Source: Cupriavidus sp. WGlv3 (lineage in GTDB: Bacteria; Pseudomonadota; Gammaproteobacteria; Burkholderiales; Burkholderiaceae). Taken from it: a stretch of 64,000 nucleotides of DNA. The stretch covers positions 33,365 through 97,364 of the forward strand of contig NZ_JALHRX010000020.1 of assembly GCF_023952475.1 (NCBI RefSeq). The letters are read 5' to 3'. Shown here in pieces: positions 34,301 through 42,744 of this stretch; within the stretch, counting starts at the first letter, position 1, and every line of letters begins with the position of its first letter. The notes under the pieces are model-generated. The model was given only the letters and a program-made list of their open reading frames with translations, had not been told where the DNA came from and ran no database searches. The translations under genes were made by a program, and so were the position numbers.

Positions 34301-35455
34301 ATGGCATCCAGGGCGAGGAAATCAGAGGGACGGAGCAGCGGCCAGGGCAGCAGCGTATCCCGGCGCGGCTTCCTGGGCGGCGCCGCCGGCGCTGCCGCGG
34401 GGGCGGCCGCGATGGGCTTCCCGGCCATCGTCAAGGCGCAGGGGCCGGTCACGATGCGCTGGCAGAGCACCTGGCCGACCAAGGACATTTTCCACGAGTT
34501 CGCCGGCGACTTCGTCACCAAGGTGAACGACATGTCGGGCGGCGACCTCAAGATCGAACTGCTGCCCGCGGGCGCGGTGGTCAAGGCCTTCGACCTGATC
34601 GACGCGGTCAGCAAGGGCACGCTCGACGGCGGCCATGGCGTGATCGCGTACTGGTACGGCAAGAACTCGGCGCTGGCGCTGTGGGGCTCGGGCCCGGCCT
34701 GGGGCATGGACCCGAACATGCTGCTGGCCTGGCACAAGTACGGCGGCGGCAAGGAACTGCAGCAGGAGATCTACCGCAGCCTGAACCTGGACGTGGTGTC
34801 GTTCCTGTACGGGCCGATGCCGACCCAGCCGCTGGGCTGGTTCAAGAAGCCCATCACCAAGCCGGAAGACTTCAAGGGGCTGAAGTTCCGCACCGTCGGC
34901 CTGTCGATCGATATCTTCACCGGCCTGGGCGCCGCGGTGAACGCGCTGCCGGGCGCCGAGATCGTGCCGGCGCTGGACCGCGGCCTGCTCGACGCGGCGG
35001 AGTTCAACAACGCCAGCTCGGACCGCGCGCTGGGGTTCCAGGACGTGTCCAAGATCTGCATGCTGCGCAGCTTCCACCAGTGCTCGGAGCAGTTCGAGAT
35101 CCTGTTCAACAAGAAGCGCTACGACGCGCTGCCGGCCAAGCTCAAGGCGCTGATCGCCAACGCGGTGGACGCGGCCTCGGCCGACATGTCGATGAAGGCG
35201 ATCGACCGCTATTCCAAGGACTACCAGGCGCTGCAGCAGCAGGGCGTGAAGTTCTACGCCACCCCCAACTCGGTGCTGCAGGCGCAGCTGAAGATCTGGG
35301 ACGAGATCGTGGCGCGCAAGGAAAAAGAGAACCCCATGTTCAAGAAGGTCAATGATTCGATGAAGGCCTTCGCACAGCGCTCCACGCGCTGGCAGAACGA
35401 TACCAACGTCGACTACCGGCTGGCCACCAGCCATTACTTCTCCAAGCGCGGCTGA
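34301..35455 (+). CDS. TRAP transporter periplasmic solute-binding protein (DctP family)
   Basis: A 384-residue DctP/TakP-type binding protein with a Tat signal (VSRRGFLGGAAG, cleavage near AIVKA) and mature start VTMRWQSTWPTKDIFHEFAGDF. The arginine that usually binds the substrate carboxylate lies in LKFRTVGLSIDI. It delivers an organic acid, possibly a 2-oxo or lactate-like acid as in TakP relatives, to the TRAP membrane subunits encoded next. GGGAGA precedes the ATG. Confidence 0.88.
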   Translation: MASRARKSEGRSSGQGSSVSRRGFLGGAAGAAAGAAAMGFPAIVKAQGPVTMRWQSTWPTKDIFHEFAGDFVTKVNDMSGGDLKIELLPAGAVVKAFDLIDAVSKGTLDGGHGVIAYWYGKNSALALWGSGPAWGMDPNMLLAWHKYGGGKELQQEIYRSLNLDVVSFLYGPMPTQPLGWFKKPITKPEDFKGLKFRTVGLSIDIFTGLGAAVNALPGAEIVPALDRGLLDAAEFNNASSDRALGFQDVSKICMLRSFHQCSEQFEILFNKKRYDALPAKLKALIANAVDAASADMSMKAIDRYSKDYQALQQQGVKFYATPNSVLQAQLKIWDEIVARKEKENPMFKKVNDSMKAFAQRSTRWQNDTNVDYRLATSHYFSKRG

Positions 35456-35473
35456 GCCCCCGGGACGCGCGCC

Positions 35474-36103
35474 GTGCAACGCCTGCTGCTGGGTATCGAC
35501 TGGCTCAGCACCTTCGTCGGCCAGGCCGCCTCGTGGCTGATCATCGGGCTCACGCTGATGATCAGCTACGAGGTGTTCTCGCGCTATGCGCTGGGCGCGC
35601 CGCACGCCTGGGTGTTCGACGCCAGCAACATGTTGTACGGCACGCTGTTCATGCTGGCGGGCGCCTACACGCTGGCCAAGCGCGGCCACGTGCGCGGCGA
35701 TATCCTCTACGGCTTCCTGTCGCCGCGGATGCAGGCCGGCATCGACCTGGTGCTGTACCTGGCGTTCTTCTTTCCCGGCGTGATCGCGCTGGCCTGGGCA
35801 GGCATCGACTTCTTCGAGGTCTCGCTGGCGCAGAACGAACACTCTTCCATCGCCGCCGACGGTCCGCCGATCTATCCGTTCAAGGCAGTCATCCCGGTGG
35901 CCGGCGCGCTGCTGCTGCTGCAGGGCGTGGCCGAGACCATCCGCTGCGTCATGTGCCTGCGCAGCGGCTACTGGCCGCTGCGCGAAGGCGATGTCGAAGA
36001 AGTCGACGTCGACAAGCTCAAGGAGATGGTGCAGGGCACGCCCACGGCCGAGCTGGCCGAATCCCCGCCCCCGCGCGACCAACCGCCGGGAGCCGGCCGA
36101 TGA
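35474..36103 (+). CDS. TRAP transporter small membrane subunit (DctQ family)
   Basis: A 209-residue four-helix membrane protein of the DctQ family. It starts with GTG 18 bases after the binding-protein gene. The early stretch LMISYEVFSRYALGAPHAW is typical. The soluble tail of about 45 residues after the last helix is Glu/Pro rich. The stop overlaps the large-subunit ATG. Confidence 0.88.
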   Translation: MQRLLLGIDWLSTFVGQAASWLIIGLTLMISYEVFSRYALGAPHAWVFDASNMLYGTLFMLAGAYTLAKRGHVRGDILYGFLSPRMQAGIDLVLYLAFFFPGVIALAWAGIDFFEVSLAQNEHSSIAADGPPIYPFKAVIPVAGALLLLQGVAETIRCVMCLRSGYWPLREGDVEEVDVDKLKEMVQGTPTAELAESPPPRDQPPGAGR

Positions 36104-38028
36104 GGAAAGAACTGTGGTTCGGCGTGTCGCTGATGGTGCTGATCATCGGTGGCGTGGCGTGGTTTATGCCCGCACCGGGGGACTGGACCAGCGGGCACCT
36201 GGGCCTGCTGATGCTGGCGCTGATCGTGGTGGCTATCATGCTGGGTTTTCCCACCGCGTTCACGCTGATGGGCATGGGCGTGCTGTTTGCCTGGCTGGCC
36301 TACCGCCACGCCAACCCTGAAATCGCGGTACAGCAGACCCTGGACCTGATGGTGCAGCGGGCCTATGCGGTGATGACCAACGATGTGCTGATCTCGGTCC
36401 CGCTGTTCGTGTTCATGGGCTACCTGGTCGAGCGCTCGAACCTGATCGAGAAACTGTTCCGCAGCCTGCACCTGGCGCTGGCATGGATCCCGGGCTCGCT
36501 CGCGGTGGCCACGCTGGTGACCTGCGCGATCTTCGCCACCGCCACCGGCATCGTCGGCGCGGTGGTCACGCTGATGGGCCTGCTGGCCTTCCCCGCCATG
36601 CTGCGCGCTGGCTACAGCACCTCGCTGTCGGCCGGCGCGGTGACCGCCGGCGGCTGCCTGGGCATCCTGATCCCGCCGTCCGTGCTGCTGATCGTCTACG
36701 GCGCCACCGCGGGTGTGTCCGTGGTGCAGCTCTATGCCGGCGCCTTCTTCCCCGGCCTGATGCTGACCGGGCTCTACGTGCTCTACATCGTGCTGCTGGC
36801 CAAGCTCAAGCCCGCGCTGGCGCCGCCGCTGCCGGAAGCCGAACGCGTGGTGCCGCTGCCGCCGGTGGCGCGCACGCTGCAGGCGCGCGGCGCCACCCAT
36901 GCCCTGCCGGCGCTGGGCGCGGGCCTGATGCGCGCACTCAAGGGCCCGCGCAATGCCGAGGTGCCGAGTGCCGTGTTCGCGCGCCAGCTCGGCATCGTGC
37001 TGCTGCCGGCGCTGGCGACGGCGCTGGTGATGGGGACGATCTACAGCGCGGTCACGGCGCCGGCCGCGAGCATCGCGGTCGAGGCGCCATTGTCGCTGGG
37101 CGGCGCGGAGGAAAGCAGCGCGGCGGTGGACGACCTGGCGGCGCCGCCATCGGAAGAACCGGCGGCGCCGGCCGCCGCGGCACCGGCCACGCCTGCCGCA
37201 CCGGCCACGTCCGCCACGCCCGCCGCCACCGAGGCCGAGGCACGGCCGCCATCGACGCCTGCCGCCGCGGCCGTCGCGGCACCGCGCTGGTTCTGGATCA
37301 CGCTGGCGGTGGTGGGCCTGCTGCTGGTGTATTTCTACTGGCGCTTCAGCTTTGCGCGGGTGGAAATCTTCAAGATGCTGCTGACGTCGTTCTTCCCGCT
37401 GGCGCTGCTGATCCTGGCGGTGCTGGGCTCGATCGTGTTCGGGCTGGCCACGCCCACCGAGGCCGCCGCGGTCGGCTCGCTCGGCGGCGCGCTGCTGGCC
37501 GCCGCCTACCGCCAGCTGAACTTCGGCGTGCTCAAGGAATCGGTGCTGCTGACCGCCAAGACCAGCGCCATGGTGTGCTGGCTGTTCGTGGGCTCGTCGA
37601 TCTTCTCGGCCGCGTTCGCGCTGCTGGGCGGGCAGGCGCTGGTCGAGCAGTGGGTGCTGTCGATGAACCTGTCGCCGGTGCAGTTCATGATCCTGGCGCA
37701 ACTGATCATCTTCCTGCTGGGGTGGCCGCTGGAATGGACCGAGATCATCATTATCTTCATGCCTATCTTTATCCCGTTGCTGGACAACTTCGGCATCGAT
37801 CCGCTGTTCTTCGGGCTGCTGGTGGCGCTGAACCTGCAGACCGCGTTCCTGTCGCCGCCGGTGGCAATGGCGGCGTTCTACCTGAAGGGCGTGGCGCCGC
37901 CCCATGTCACGCTGAACCAGATCTTCCTCGGCATGCTGCCATTCATGGGCATCCAGGTGATAGCGCTGGTGCTGCTCTACGTCTTCCCTGAAATCGGCCT
38001 CTGGCTGCCGACCGTGCTGTACCGCTGA
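36100..38028 (+). CDS. TRAP transporter large membrane subunit (DctM family) with long internal insertion
   Basis: A 642-residue protein; DctM proteins are usually about 430. The two conserved halves are residues 1-235 (with GGCLGILIPPSVLLIVYG) and about 425-642 (with FGLATPTEAAAVGSLGG and a final SPPVAMAAFYLKGVAPPHVT). Between them lie about 190 extra residues: a soluble stretch, a membrane helix near 296-318, an alanine/proline-rich linker of about 65 residues and a second helix near 396-414. An even number of extra helices keeps the topology of the second half. The frame is continuous, so this is an insertion and not a frameshift. Confidence 0.87.
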   Translation: MRKELWFGVSLMVLIIGGVAWFMPAPGDWTSGHLGLLMLALIVVAIMLGFPTAFTLMGMGVLFAWLAYRHANPEIAVQQTLDLMVQRAYAVMTNDVLISVPLFVFMGYLVERSNLIEKLFRSLHLALAWIPGSLAVATLVTCAIFATATGIVGAVVTLMGLLAFPAMLRAGYSTSLSAGAVTAGGCLGILIPPSVLLIVYGATAGVSVVQLYAGAFFPGLMLTGLYVLYIVLLAKLKPALAPPLPEAERVVPLPPVARTLQARGATHALPALGAGLMRALKGPRNAEVPSAVFARQLGIVLLPALATALVMGTIYSAVTAPAASIAVEAPLSLGGAEESSAAVDDLAAPPSEEPAAPAAAAPATPAAPATSATPAATEAEARPPSTPAAAAVAAPRWFWITLAVVGLLLVYFYWRFSFARVEIFKMLLTSFFPLALLILAVLGSIVFGLATPTEAAAVGSLGGALLAAAYRQLNFGVLKESVLLTAKTSAMVCWLFVGSSIFSAAFALLGGQALVEQWVLSMNLSPVQFMILAQLIIFLLGWPLEWTEIIIIFMPIFIPLLDNFGIDPLFFGLLVALNLQTAFLSPPVAMAAFYLKGVAPPHVTLNQIFLGMLPFMGIQVIALVLLYVFPEIGLWLPTVLYR

Positions 38029-38062
38029 GCGGCGCGGCCCTCGTTTCCTATACTGGTTGGCG

Positions 38063-39529
38063 ATGCCAACCGATACCGCCGTCGCCAGCCCGCCGCCCGA
38101 TACCGCCTTCCGCACCGACATTCCCGGGCGGCTCGACCGTCTGCCGTGGTCGCGCTGGCACTGGCGCGTAACGATCGCGCTGGGCATCGCGTGGGTGCTC
38201 GATGGCCTGGAGGTCACGCTGGTCGGCTCGGTCGGCGCGGTGCTGGAGCGGCCCGATACGCTGGGATTGAGCGCGACCGAGGTGGGCTGGTCGGGCTCGC
38301 TCTACATCGCCGGCGCCGTGCTGGGCGCACTGGTGTTCGGCCGCATGGCCGACCGGCTCGGCCGCAAGCGACTGTTCCTGGCCACGCTGGCGGTCTACAT
38401 GGTGGCCACGCTGGCGACCGCGTTCGCGCCCGACTTCGCCTTCTTCGCCGCCTGCCGCTTCTGCACGGGCCTGGGCATCGGCGGCGAATATGCCGCCATC
38501 AATTCGGCCATCGACGAACTGATCCCGGCGCGCGTAAGGGGACGCGTGAACCTGGCCATCAACGGCAGTTTCTGGCTGGGCGCCGCGCTGGGCGCGGGGC
38601 TCAGCCTGGTACTGCTCGATGCGCGCGTATTCGGCCCGGTGTGGGGCTGGCGCGCCTGCTTCGCGCTCGGCGCGGTGCTGGCGGTGGCGATCGTGCTGGT
38701 GCGCCGGCATGTGCCGGAGAGTCCGCGCTGGCTTGCCACGCACGGCCGGCTGGACGAGGCCGAGCGCATCATCGCCGCGATCGAGGCCGAAGTGCGCGCC
38801 AGCCGTGGGCCGCTGCCGCCGGTATCTCCCGATTGCGCGGCGGTGGCGATGCGCCGCCGCGCCGCCCCGGGCGTGGGCGAGGTCATGCGCCTGCTGCTGC
38901 GGCGCTTTCGCCAGCGCAGCCTGATCACGCTGGCGCTGATGGTGGCGCAAGCCTTCTTCTACAACGCCATCTTCTTCACCTATGCGCTGGTGCTGTCGCG
39001 CTTCTACGGCGTGCCGGAAGCACGGGTGGCGCTGTATATCTTTCCGTTCGCGCTCGGCAACGCGCTGGGCCCGCTGCTGCTGGGCCCGCTGTTCGACCAC
39101 GTCGGGCGCCGGCGCATGATCGCCGCCACCTACGTGCTGTCCGGCATCGGCCTCGCGCTGACCGGCTGGGCATTCGTGCAGGGCTGGCTCGACGCGCGCA
39201 CACAGGCGCTGTGCTGGTCCGCGGTGTTCTTCCTCGCCTCGGCCGCGGCCAGCTCCGCCTACCTGACCGCGAGCGAGGTGTTTCCGCTCGAAATGCGCGC
39301 GCTGGCGATCTCGGTGTTCTACGCCGTGGGCACCGGCACCGGCGGCTTTATCGCGCCGCTGCTGCTGGGCGCATTGATCGAGAGCGGCAGCCGCGAAGCG
39401 GTGGCGGCGGGCTACGGCTTCGGCGCGGCGCTGGTGATCGTGGCCGGGCTGCTGGCCTTGCGCTTCGGCATCGATGCCGAACGCCGTCCGCTGGAGCATA
39501 TCGCGCCGCCGCTAGGCAGCGACGATTAG
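38063..39529 (+). CDS. MFS permease, aromatic acid/metabolite symporter-like
   Basis: A 488-residue 12-helix MFS protein with loop motif GRMADRLGRKRLFL after helix 2 and GIGGEYAAINSAIDELIP, PESPRWLATHGR typical of the sugar-porter/NiaP-like group. NiaP-type members carry nicotinate and other aromatic acids. It starts 35 bases after the TRAP operon, at ATG 38063, without a clear ribosome site. The substrate is open. It shows no PicR palindrome, so it is not assigned to the picolinate regulon. Confidence 0.82.
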   Translation: MPTDTAVASPPPDTAFRTDIPGRLDRLPWSRWHWRVTIALGIAWVLDGLEVTLVGSVGAVLERPDTLGLSATEVGWSGSLYIAGAVLGALVFGRMADRLGRKRLFLATLAVYMVATLATAFAPDFAFFAACRFCTGLGIGGEYAAINSAIDELIPARVRGRVNLAINGSFWLGAALGAGLSLVLLDARVFGPVWGWRACFALGAVLAVAIVLVRRHVPESPRWLATHGRLDEAERIIAAIEAEVRASRGPLPPVSPDCAAVAMRRRAAPGVGEVMRLLLRRFRQRSLITLALMVAQAFFYNAIFFTYALVLSRFYGVPEARVALYIFPFALGNALGPLLLGPLFDHVGRRRMIAATYVLSGIGLALTGWAFVQGWLDARTQALCWSAVFFLASAAASSAYLTASEVFPLEMRALAISVFYAVGTGTGGFIAPLLLGALIESGSREAVAAGYGFGAALVIVAGLLALRFGIDAERRPLEHIAPPLGSDD

Positions 39530-39974
39530 CGCATCTGCGCGAGCCCTCCGCAATGCCGTATTAAGCAGTGCTACAGCCTCCTCTTACACATTCTTACAGC
39601 AAGCGAAGGGGCAACTGACTAGCCTTAACTCACCCGCGGCGGCCTGAGTGCGTGAATCTTTGCTTCAGCGGGCCGCCATGTCTTGGCCAATCCACTGGCC
39701 ATTGTTCAACTCTGCCTGGATGAAGCCGGGCAACTCTACGGGCTGCACGCCGCTGCATGCGGTATGTCGGTCCGATTGCAAGGTGCGCCGATACGGCCCA
39801 GCCACATCGCGCGTGCTGCAGACAACAAGCTGAATTGGGGACTTGCAAGCCGGGCCACGCGCGACAGCCCTTGCGCGACGCCACACGCTTGCCTGACGGA
39901 TACGCTCGCCCGGCATCCATGCGCCGGATGCCGGCGGGGATGCTTTTTGACTTTGCTTGCCGGAGAACAACACC
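39530..39974. promoter_or_regulatory. Gene-free leader and promoter region of the exopolysaccharide-type operon
   Basis: No gene is seen in these 445 bases. CTTACA occurs at 39583-39588 and again at 39593-39598, with GCTACAG ten bases before, a direct-repeat arrangement typical of OmpR/PhoB-type response regulators. TAACTC near 39617 could be a -10 region. A terminator-like hairpin pair lies at the downstream end (listed separately). Confidence 0.45.
39910..39948 (+). terminator. Candidate attenuator with alternative stems before the membrane-fusion gene
   Basis: CCGGCATCC (39910-39918) pairs perfectly with GGATGCCGG (39926-39934). A second copy of GGATGC (39938-39943), directly followed by TTTTT, could pair with the same 5' arm instead. 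The two stems exclude each other and only the distal one has a T-tract. The gene starts 26 bases later. Confidence 0.45.
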
Positions 39975-41375
39975 ATGGCCGACCAGCGCAACAACCCGCC
40001 GCCGCGCCCCCACTCACTGACCCCGGCCCCGCTGCGCCAACCCTCTGGCGACGGGCTGGTGCAGCGCCCGCAGCCGGTCGCCGTGCCGCTGTGGCATATC
40101 GTGCCGCGCATGGCGGGCTACGGCGTGGTGCTGTTCATCATCTGGGCCGTGCTGACGATCATGTTTCCAAATGTGTTTACGCGCTCGTCGGAACGCGCGG
40201 TGGTGAACAACCCGGTCAGCCTGGTGACATCGCCGGTGGAAGGCGTGGTGATGAAGCAGATGGTGGCCGCGGGCCAGCCGTTCACGGCCAACCAGGCGCT
40301 GATGGTGGTGCAGAACCCCAACATCGACCGTTCGCTGCTGGTCGACCTGACCGGCAAGAAACTCGACAACCAGCAGCGCTATGACTCGGCCAAGGCGCGG
40401 CTGGAAAGCAACCGCCGGCTGATGGCCGCTACCGATCAGGACCTGCAGCGCTACAACGGCGCCGCGCAACGCGAGCACGCCGCGCGCGTGCGCGCGCTGG
40501 AAGCGCGCCTGGCATCGGCCAAGGCCCAGGAAGACCAGCAGCAGGAAGTGGTCAACCGCAACCAGGGCATGCAGTGGGCCGGCGCGGTCAGCGAGGCCTA
40601 TACCAACGCCTCGCGCTACCAGCTGTCGATGCTGTCCAACGCCAAGGCCGCGGCCAAGGCCGAGCTCGACAACGCCATCGGCGAAAGCCAGGCGTCGCGC
40701 AACAAGATCTATGCGTCGTCCACCGACGGTCCCAGCGCCACGCTCGCGCAGCGCCGCCAGGTGCTGGGCGCGGAAGCGGCCCAGCTGACGGCAGAGCTCG
40801 AGCAGCTGGAAGCCTATGGCAAGTCCGTCGACACAATGATCGCCACCGAGCAGGAACGCATTGATCGTCTCTCCAACCTGGAGATCCGCTCGCCCGAACC
40901 TGGCACCATCGAAGACCTGATCGCGCAGCCAGGCACGCGCGTCGCCGCCGGCGCCACGCTCGCGCGCGCCAGCAACTGCGCGCAGACCAGCGTGGTGGCG
41001 GTATTCCCGCGCAGCCTCAGCGACAACCTGCTGCCCGGTGCGCGCCTGAACGTGCAGGTCGACGGCGTGCCCACGGCGCTGCCGGCCTCGGTGGCCGAGG
41101 TGCTGCCGCGCGCGCCGGATGGCGACCAGGCGCGCTACTTCGTGCCGTTCCCGCCGATCGAGAAGAACGAGATCTATGTCATCGCCAGGCTCGACCGCCC
41201 GCTGGGCAACCTGCCGGCAAAGGCCGGCGCGGCGTCCGGCAGCGCGGCAGCGCCCGCTACCGCGGGCACGGCCAAGGCGGCGGCGCCGGCGCAGTCCGGG
41301 CACTGCGGCATGGGCCGCTGGGCCCGCGTCACGCTGAACCAGAGCTGGCTGGGCCAGTTGCGGGCCTCGCTGTAA
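39975..41375 (+). CDS. HlyD-like membrane-fusion protein of a polysaccharide export system
   Basis: A 466-residue protein with one N-terminal membrane helix (about residues 47-66), a split lipoyl-like domain (SPVEGVVMKQMVAAGQPF and later SPEPGTIEDLIAQPGTRV), a long coiled coil between them (about residues 125-305) and a C-terminal beta-barrel part. This is the fold of membrane-fusion proteins and of the alginate and beta-glucan polymerase partners Alg44 and BgsB. It precedes a synthase gene and so probably spans the periplasm to bring the polymer to the outer-membrane factor. The tail is Ala/Pro rich. ATG 39975 follows CGGAG. Confidence 0.82.
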   Translation: MADQRNNPPPRPHSLTPAPLRQPSGDGLVQRPQPVAVPLWHIVPRMAGYGVVLFIIWAVLTIMFPNVFTRSSERAVVNNPVSLVTSPVEGVVMKQMVAAGQPFTANQALMVVQNPNIDRSLLVDLTGKKLDNQQRYDSAKARLESNRRLMAATDQDLQRYNGAAQREHAARVRALEARLASAKAQEDQQQEVVNRNQGMQWAGAVSEAYTNASRYQLSMLSNAKAAAKAELDNAIGESQASRNKIYASSTDGPSATLAQRRQVLGAEAAQLTAELEQLEAYGKSVDTMIATEQERIDRLSNLEIRSPEPGTIEDLIAQPGTRVAAGATLARASNCAQTSVVAVFPRSLSDNLLPGARLNVQVDGVPTALPASVAEVLPRAPDGDQARYFVPFPPIEKNEIYVIARLDRPLGNLPAKAGAASGSAAAPATAGTAKAAAPAQSGHCGMGRWARVTLNQSWLGQLRASL

Positions 41376-41398
41376 GCGCCCGCGCCAAGGAGAGCCGG

Positions 41399-42742
41399 AT
41401 GCGATTGCCGATTTCGACCGCACGCCTGCCTCGCCTGGTCGCCGGCGCGCTGCTTCACGCCGTGCTGGCGCTGGCGCCGATCGCGGCGCGTGCCGCGGAT
41501 CCCGCGCAGCAGGCCATGCTGGCCGAAGGCTGCAAGGCACTGGCCGATCAGGTCAGCCGCGCCGGCGGCAACGGCGCGCTGTTCCTGCCCAGCTACGAGC
41601 CCGCGCCCGGCGGCGAGCCGCTGGCGCCGGCGCTGCGCAATGCCGCCTTCGTCTACGACAACGCGCTGGCCGGCATTGCGCTGGTGGCGTGCAAGCGGCC
41701 CGCGGAAGCGCGCCGCATTGCCGATGCGGTGCTGCAGGCCACCCGCCAGGACCGCCACTTCCGCGACGCGCGCTTGCGCAACGCCTATCGCGCGGGGCCG
41801 CTGCCGGCAGGACCGGCGCCGTTGCCCGGCTGGTGGGACGAGCCCAGCAAGCGCTGGTTCGAAGACGCCTACCAGGCCGGCACCGCCACCGGCAACGTGG
41901 CCTGGGCCGCGCTGCTGCTGCTGGCGGTGCATGACGCCACCCGCGATGCGCGCTATCTCGACGGCGCCGCGGCGCTGATGGGCTGGGTGCATGCCACCGT
42001 GCCTGATCCGGCCGCGCCGGCCGGCTATATCGGCGGCTTCTTCGGCCATGAGCCCAAGCAGATCCGCCAGGGCTGGAAATCGACCGAGCATAACGTCGAC
42101 ACCTATGCGGCCTTCAGCTGGCTGGCCAGCCTGCGCAACGATCCGCGCTGGCGCGACGGCGCGGCGCGCTCGCGCGGCTTTGTCAGCGCCATGTGGCAGC
42201 CGCGCGAGGGCCGCTTCATCATCGGCACGCACGACGACGGGCGCGCGCCCAATGCCGGCCCGTCGGCGCTGGACGCGGTGCTGTGGCCGCTGATCGCCTT
42301 CCCCGACCCGCCGCAGGACTGGCGCCGCAACCTGGCCTGGGTCGAGGCCAGGCACCGCGCCGGCGCCGGCTACGGCTTCAAGGGCAGCCCCGACGGGATC
42401 TGGACCGAAGGCACCGGACAGGCCGCGCTGGTGCTGCAGGCCGCCGGACAGGCGCAGCAGGCTGCGCCGCTGTGGCCGCTGCTGCGTGCGCAGCGCGCGC
42501 CGTCCGGGATGCTCTATGCCACGCCGCAGGCGCGCGTCAGCACCGGGCTGTCGATCGGCCCCACCTCCACCACGGAGGACTTCCACTACTTCCACCTGCC
42601 GCACCTGGGCGCCACCGCGTGGGCGGTGCTGGCCGCCGCGCGCTGGAACCCGTTCCGCCCGGGCGGCTGCCTGGAGCCATCCTGCCCGCCGCCGGCGATT
42701 GCTGCCGCCGGCACCGCCAGTGCCACCCCCGACAAGGACTGA
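41399..42742 (+). CDS. Periplasmic six-hairpin glycosidase-like protein
   Basis: A 447-residue protein with a signal peptide (cleavage after AARA near residue 32). Repeated helical pairs with conserved tryptophans (GWWDEPSKRWFED, WKSTEHNVDTYAAFSWLA, DGIWTEGTGQAALVL) suggest an (alpha/alpha)6 toroid as in GH8 and related glycosidases. Acidic residues in these loops could be catalytic. Such hydrolases edit or release polymer in cellulose and alginate systems. It lies between the fusion protein and the synthase genes; AAGGAGAG precedes the ATG. Not matched to a precise GH family. Confidence 0.7.
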   Translation: MRLPISTARLPRLVAGALLHAVLALAPIAARAADPAQQAMLAEGCKALADQVSRAGGNGALFLPSYEPAPGGEPLAPALRNAAFVYDNALAGIALVACKRPAEARRIADAVLQATRQDRHFRDARLRNAYRAGPLPAGPAPLPGWWDEPSKRWFEDAYQAGTATGNVAWAALLLLAVHDATRDARYLDGAAALMGWVHATVPDPAAPAGYIGGFFGHEPKQIRQGWKSTEHNVDTYAAFSWLASLRNDPRWRDGAARSRGFVSAMWQPREGRFIIGTHDDGRAPNAGPSALDAVLWPLIAFPDPPQDWRRNLAWVEARHRAGAGYGFKGSPDGIWTEGTGQAALVLQAAGQAQQAAPLWPLLRAQRAPSGMLYATPQARVSTGLSIGPTSTTEDFHYFHLPHLGATAWAVLAAARWNPFRPGGCLEPSCPPPAIAAAGTASATPDKD

Positions 42743-42744
42743 CG

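Noticed and set aside
39530..39974. Short open frames and a c-di-GMP (GEMM) riboswitch before the PilZ synthase operon
   Set aside because: The frames have no ribosome sites or recognisable products. The conserved GEMM bases around the two tetraloop stems were not found.
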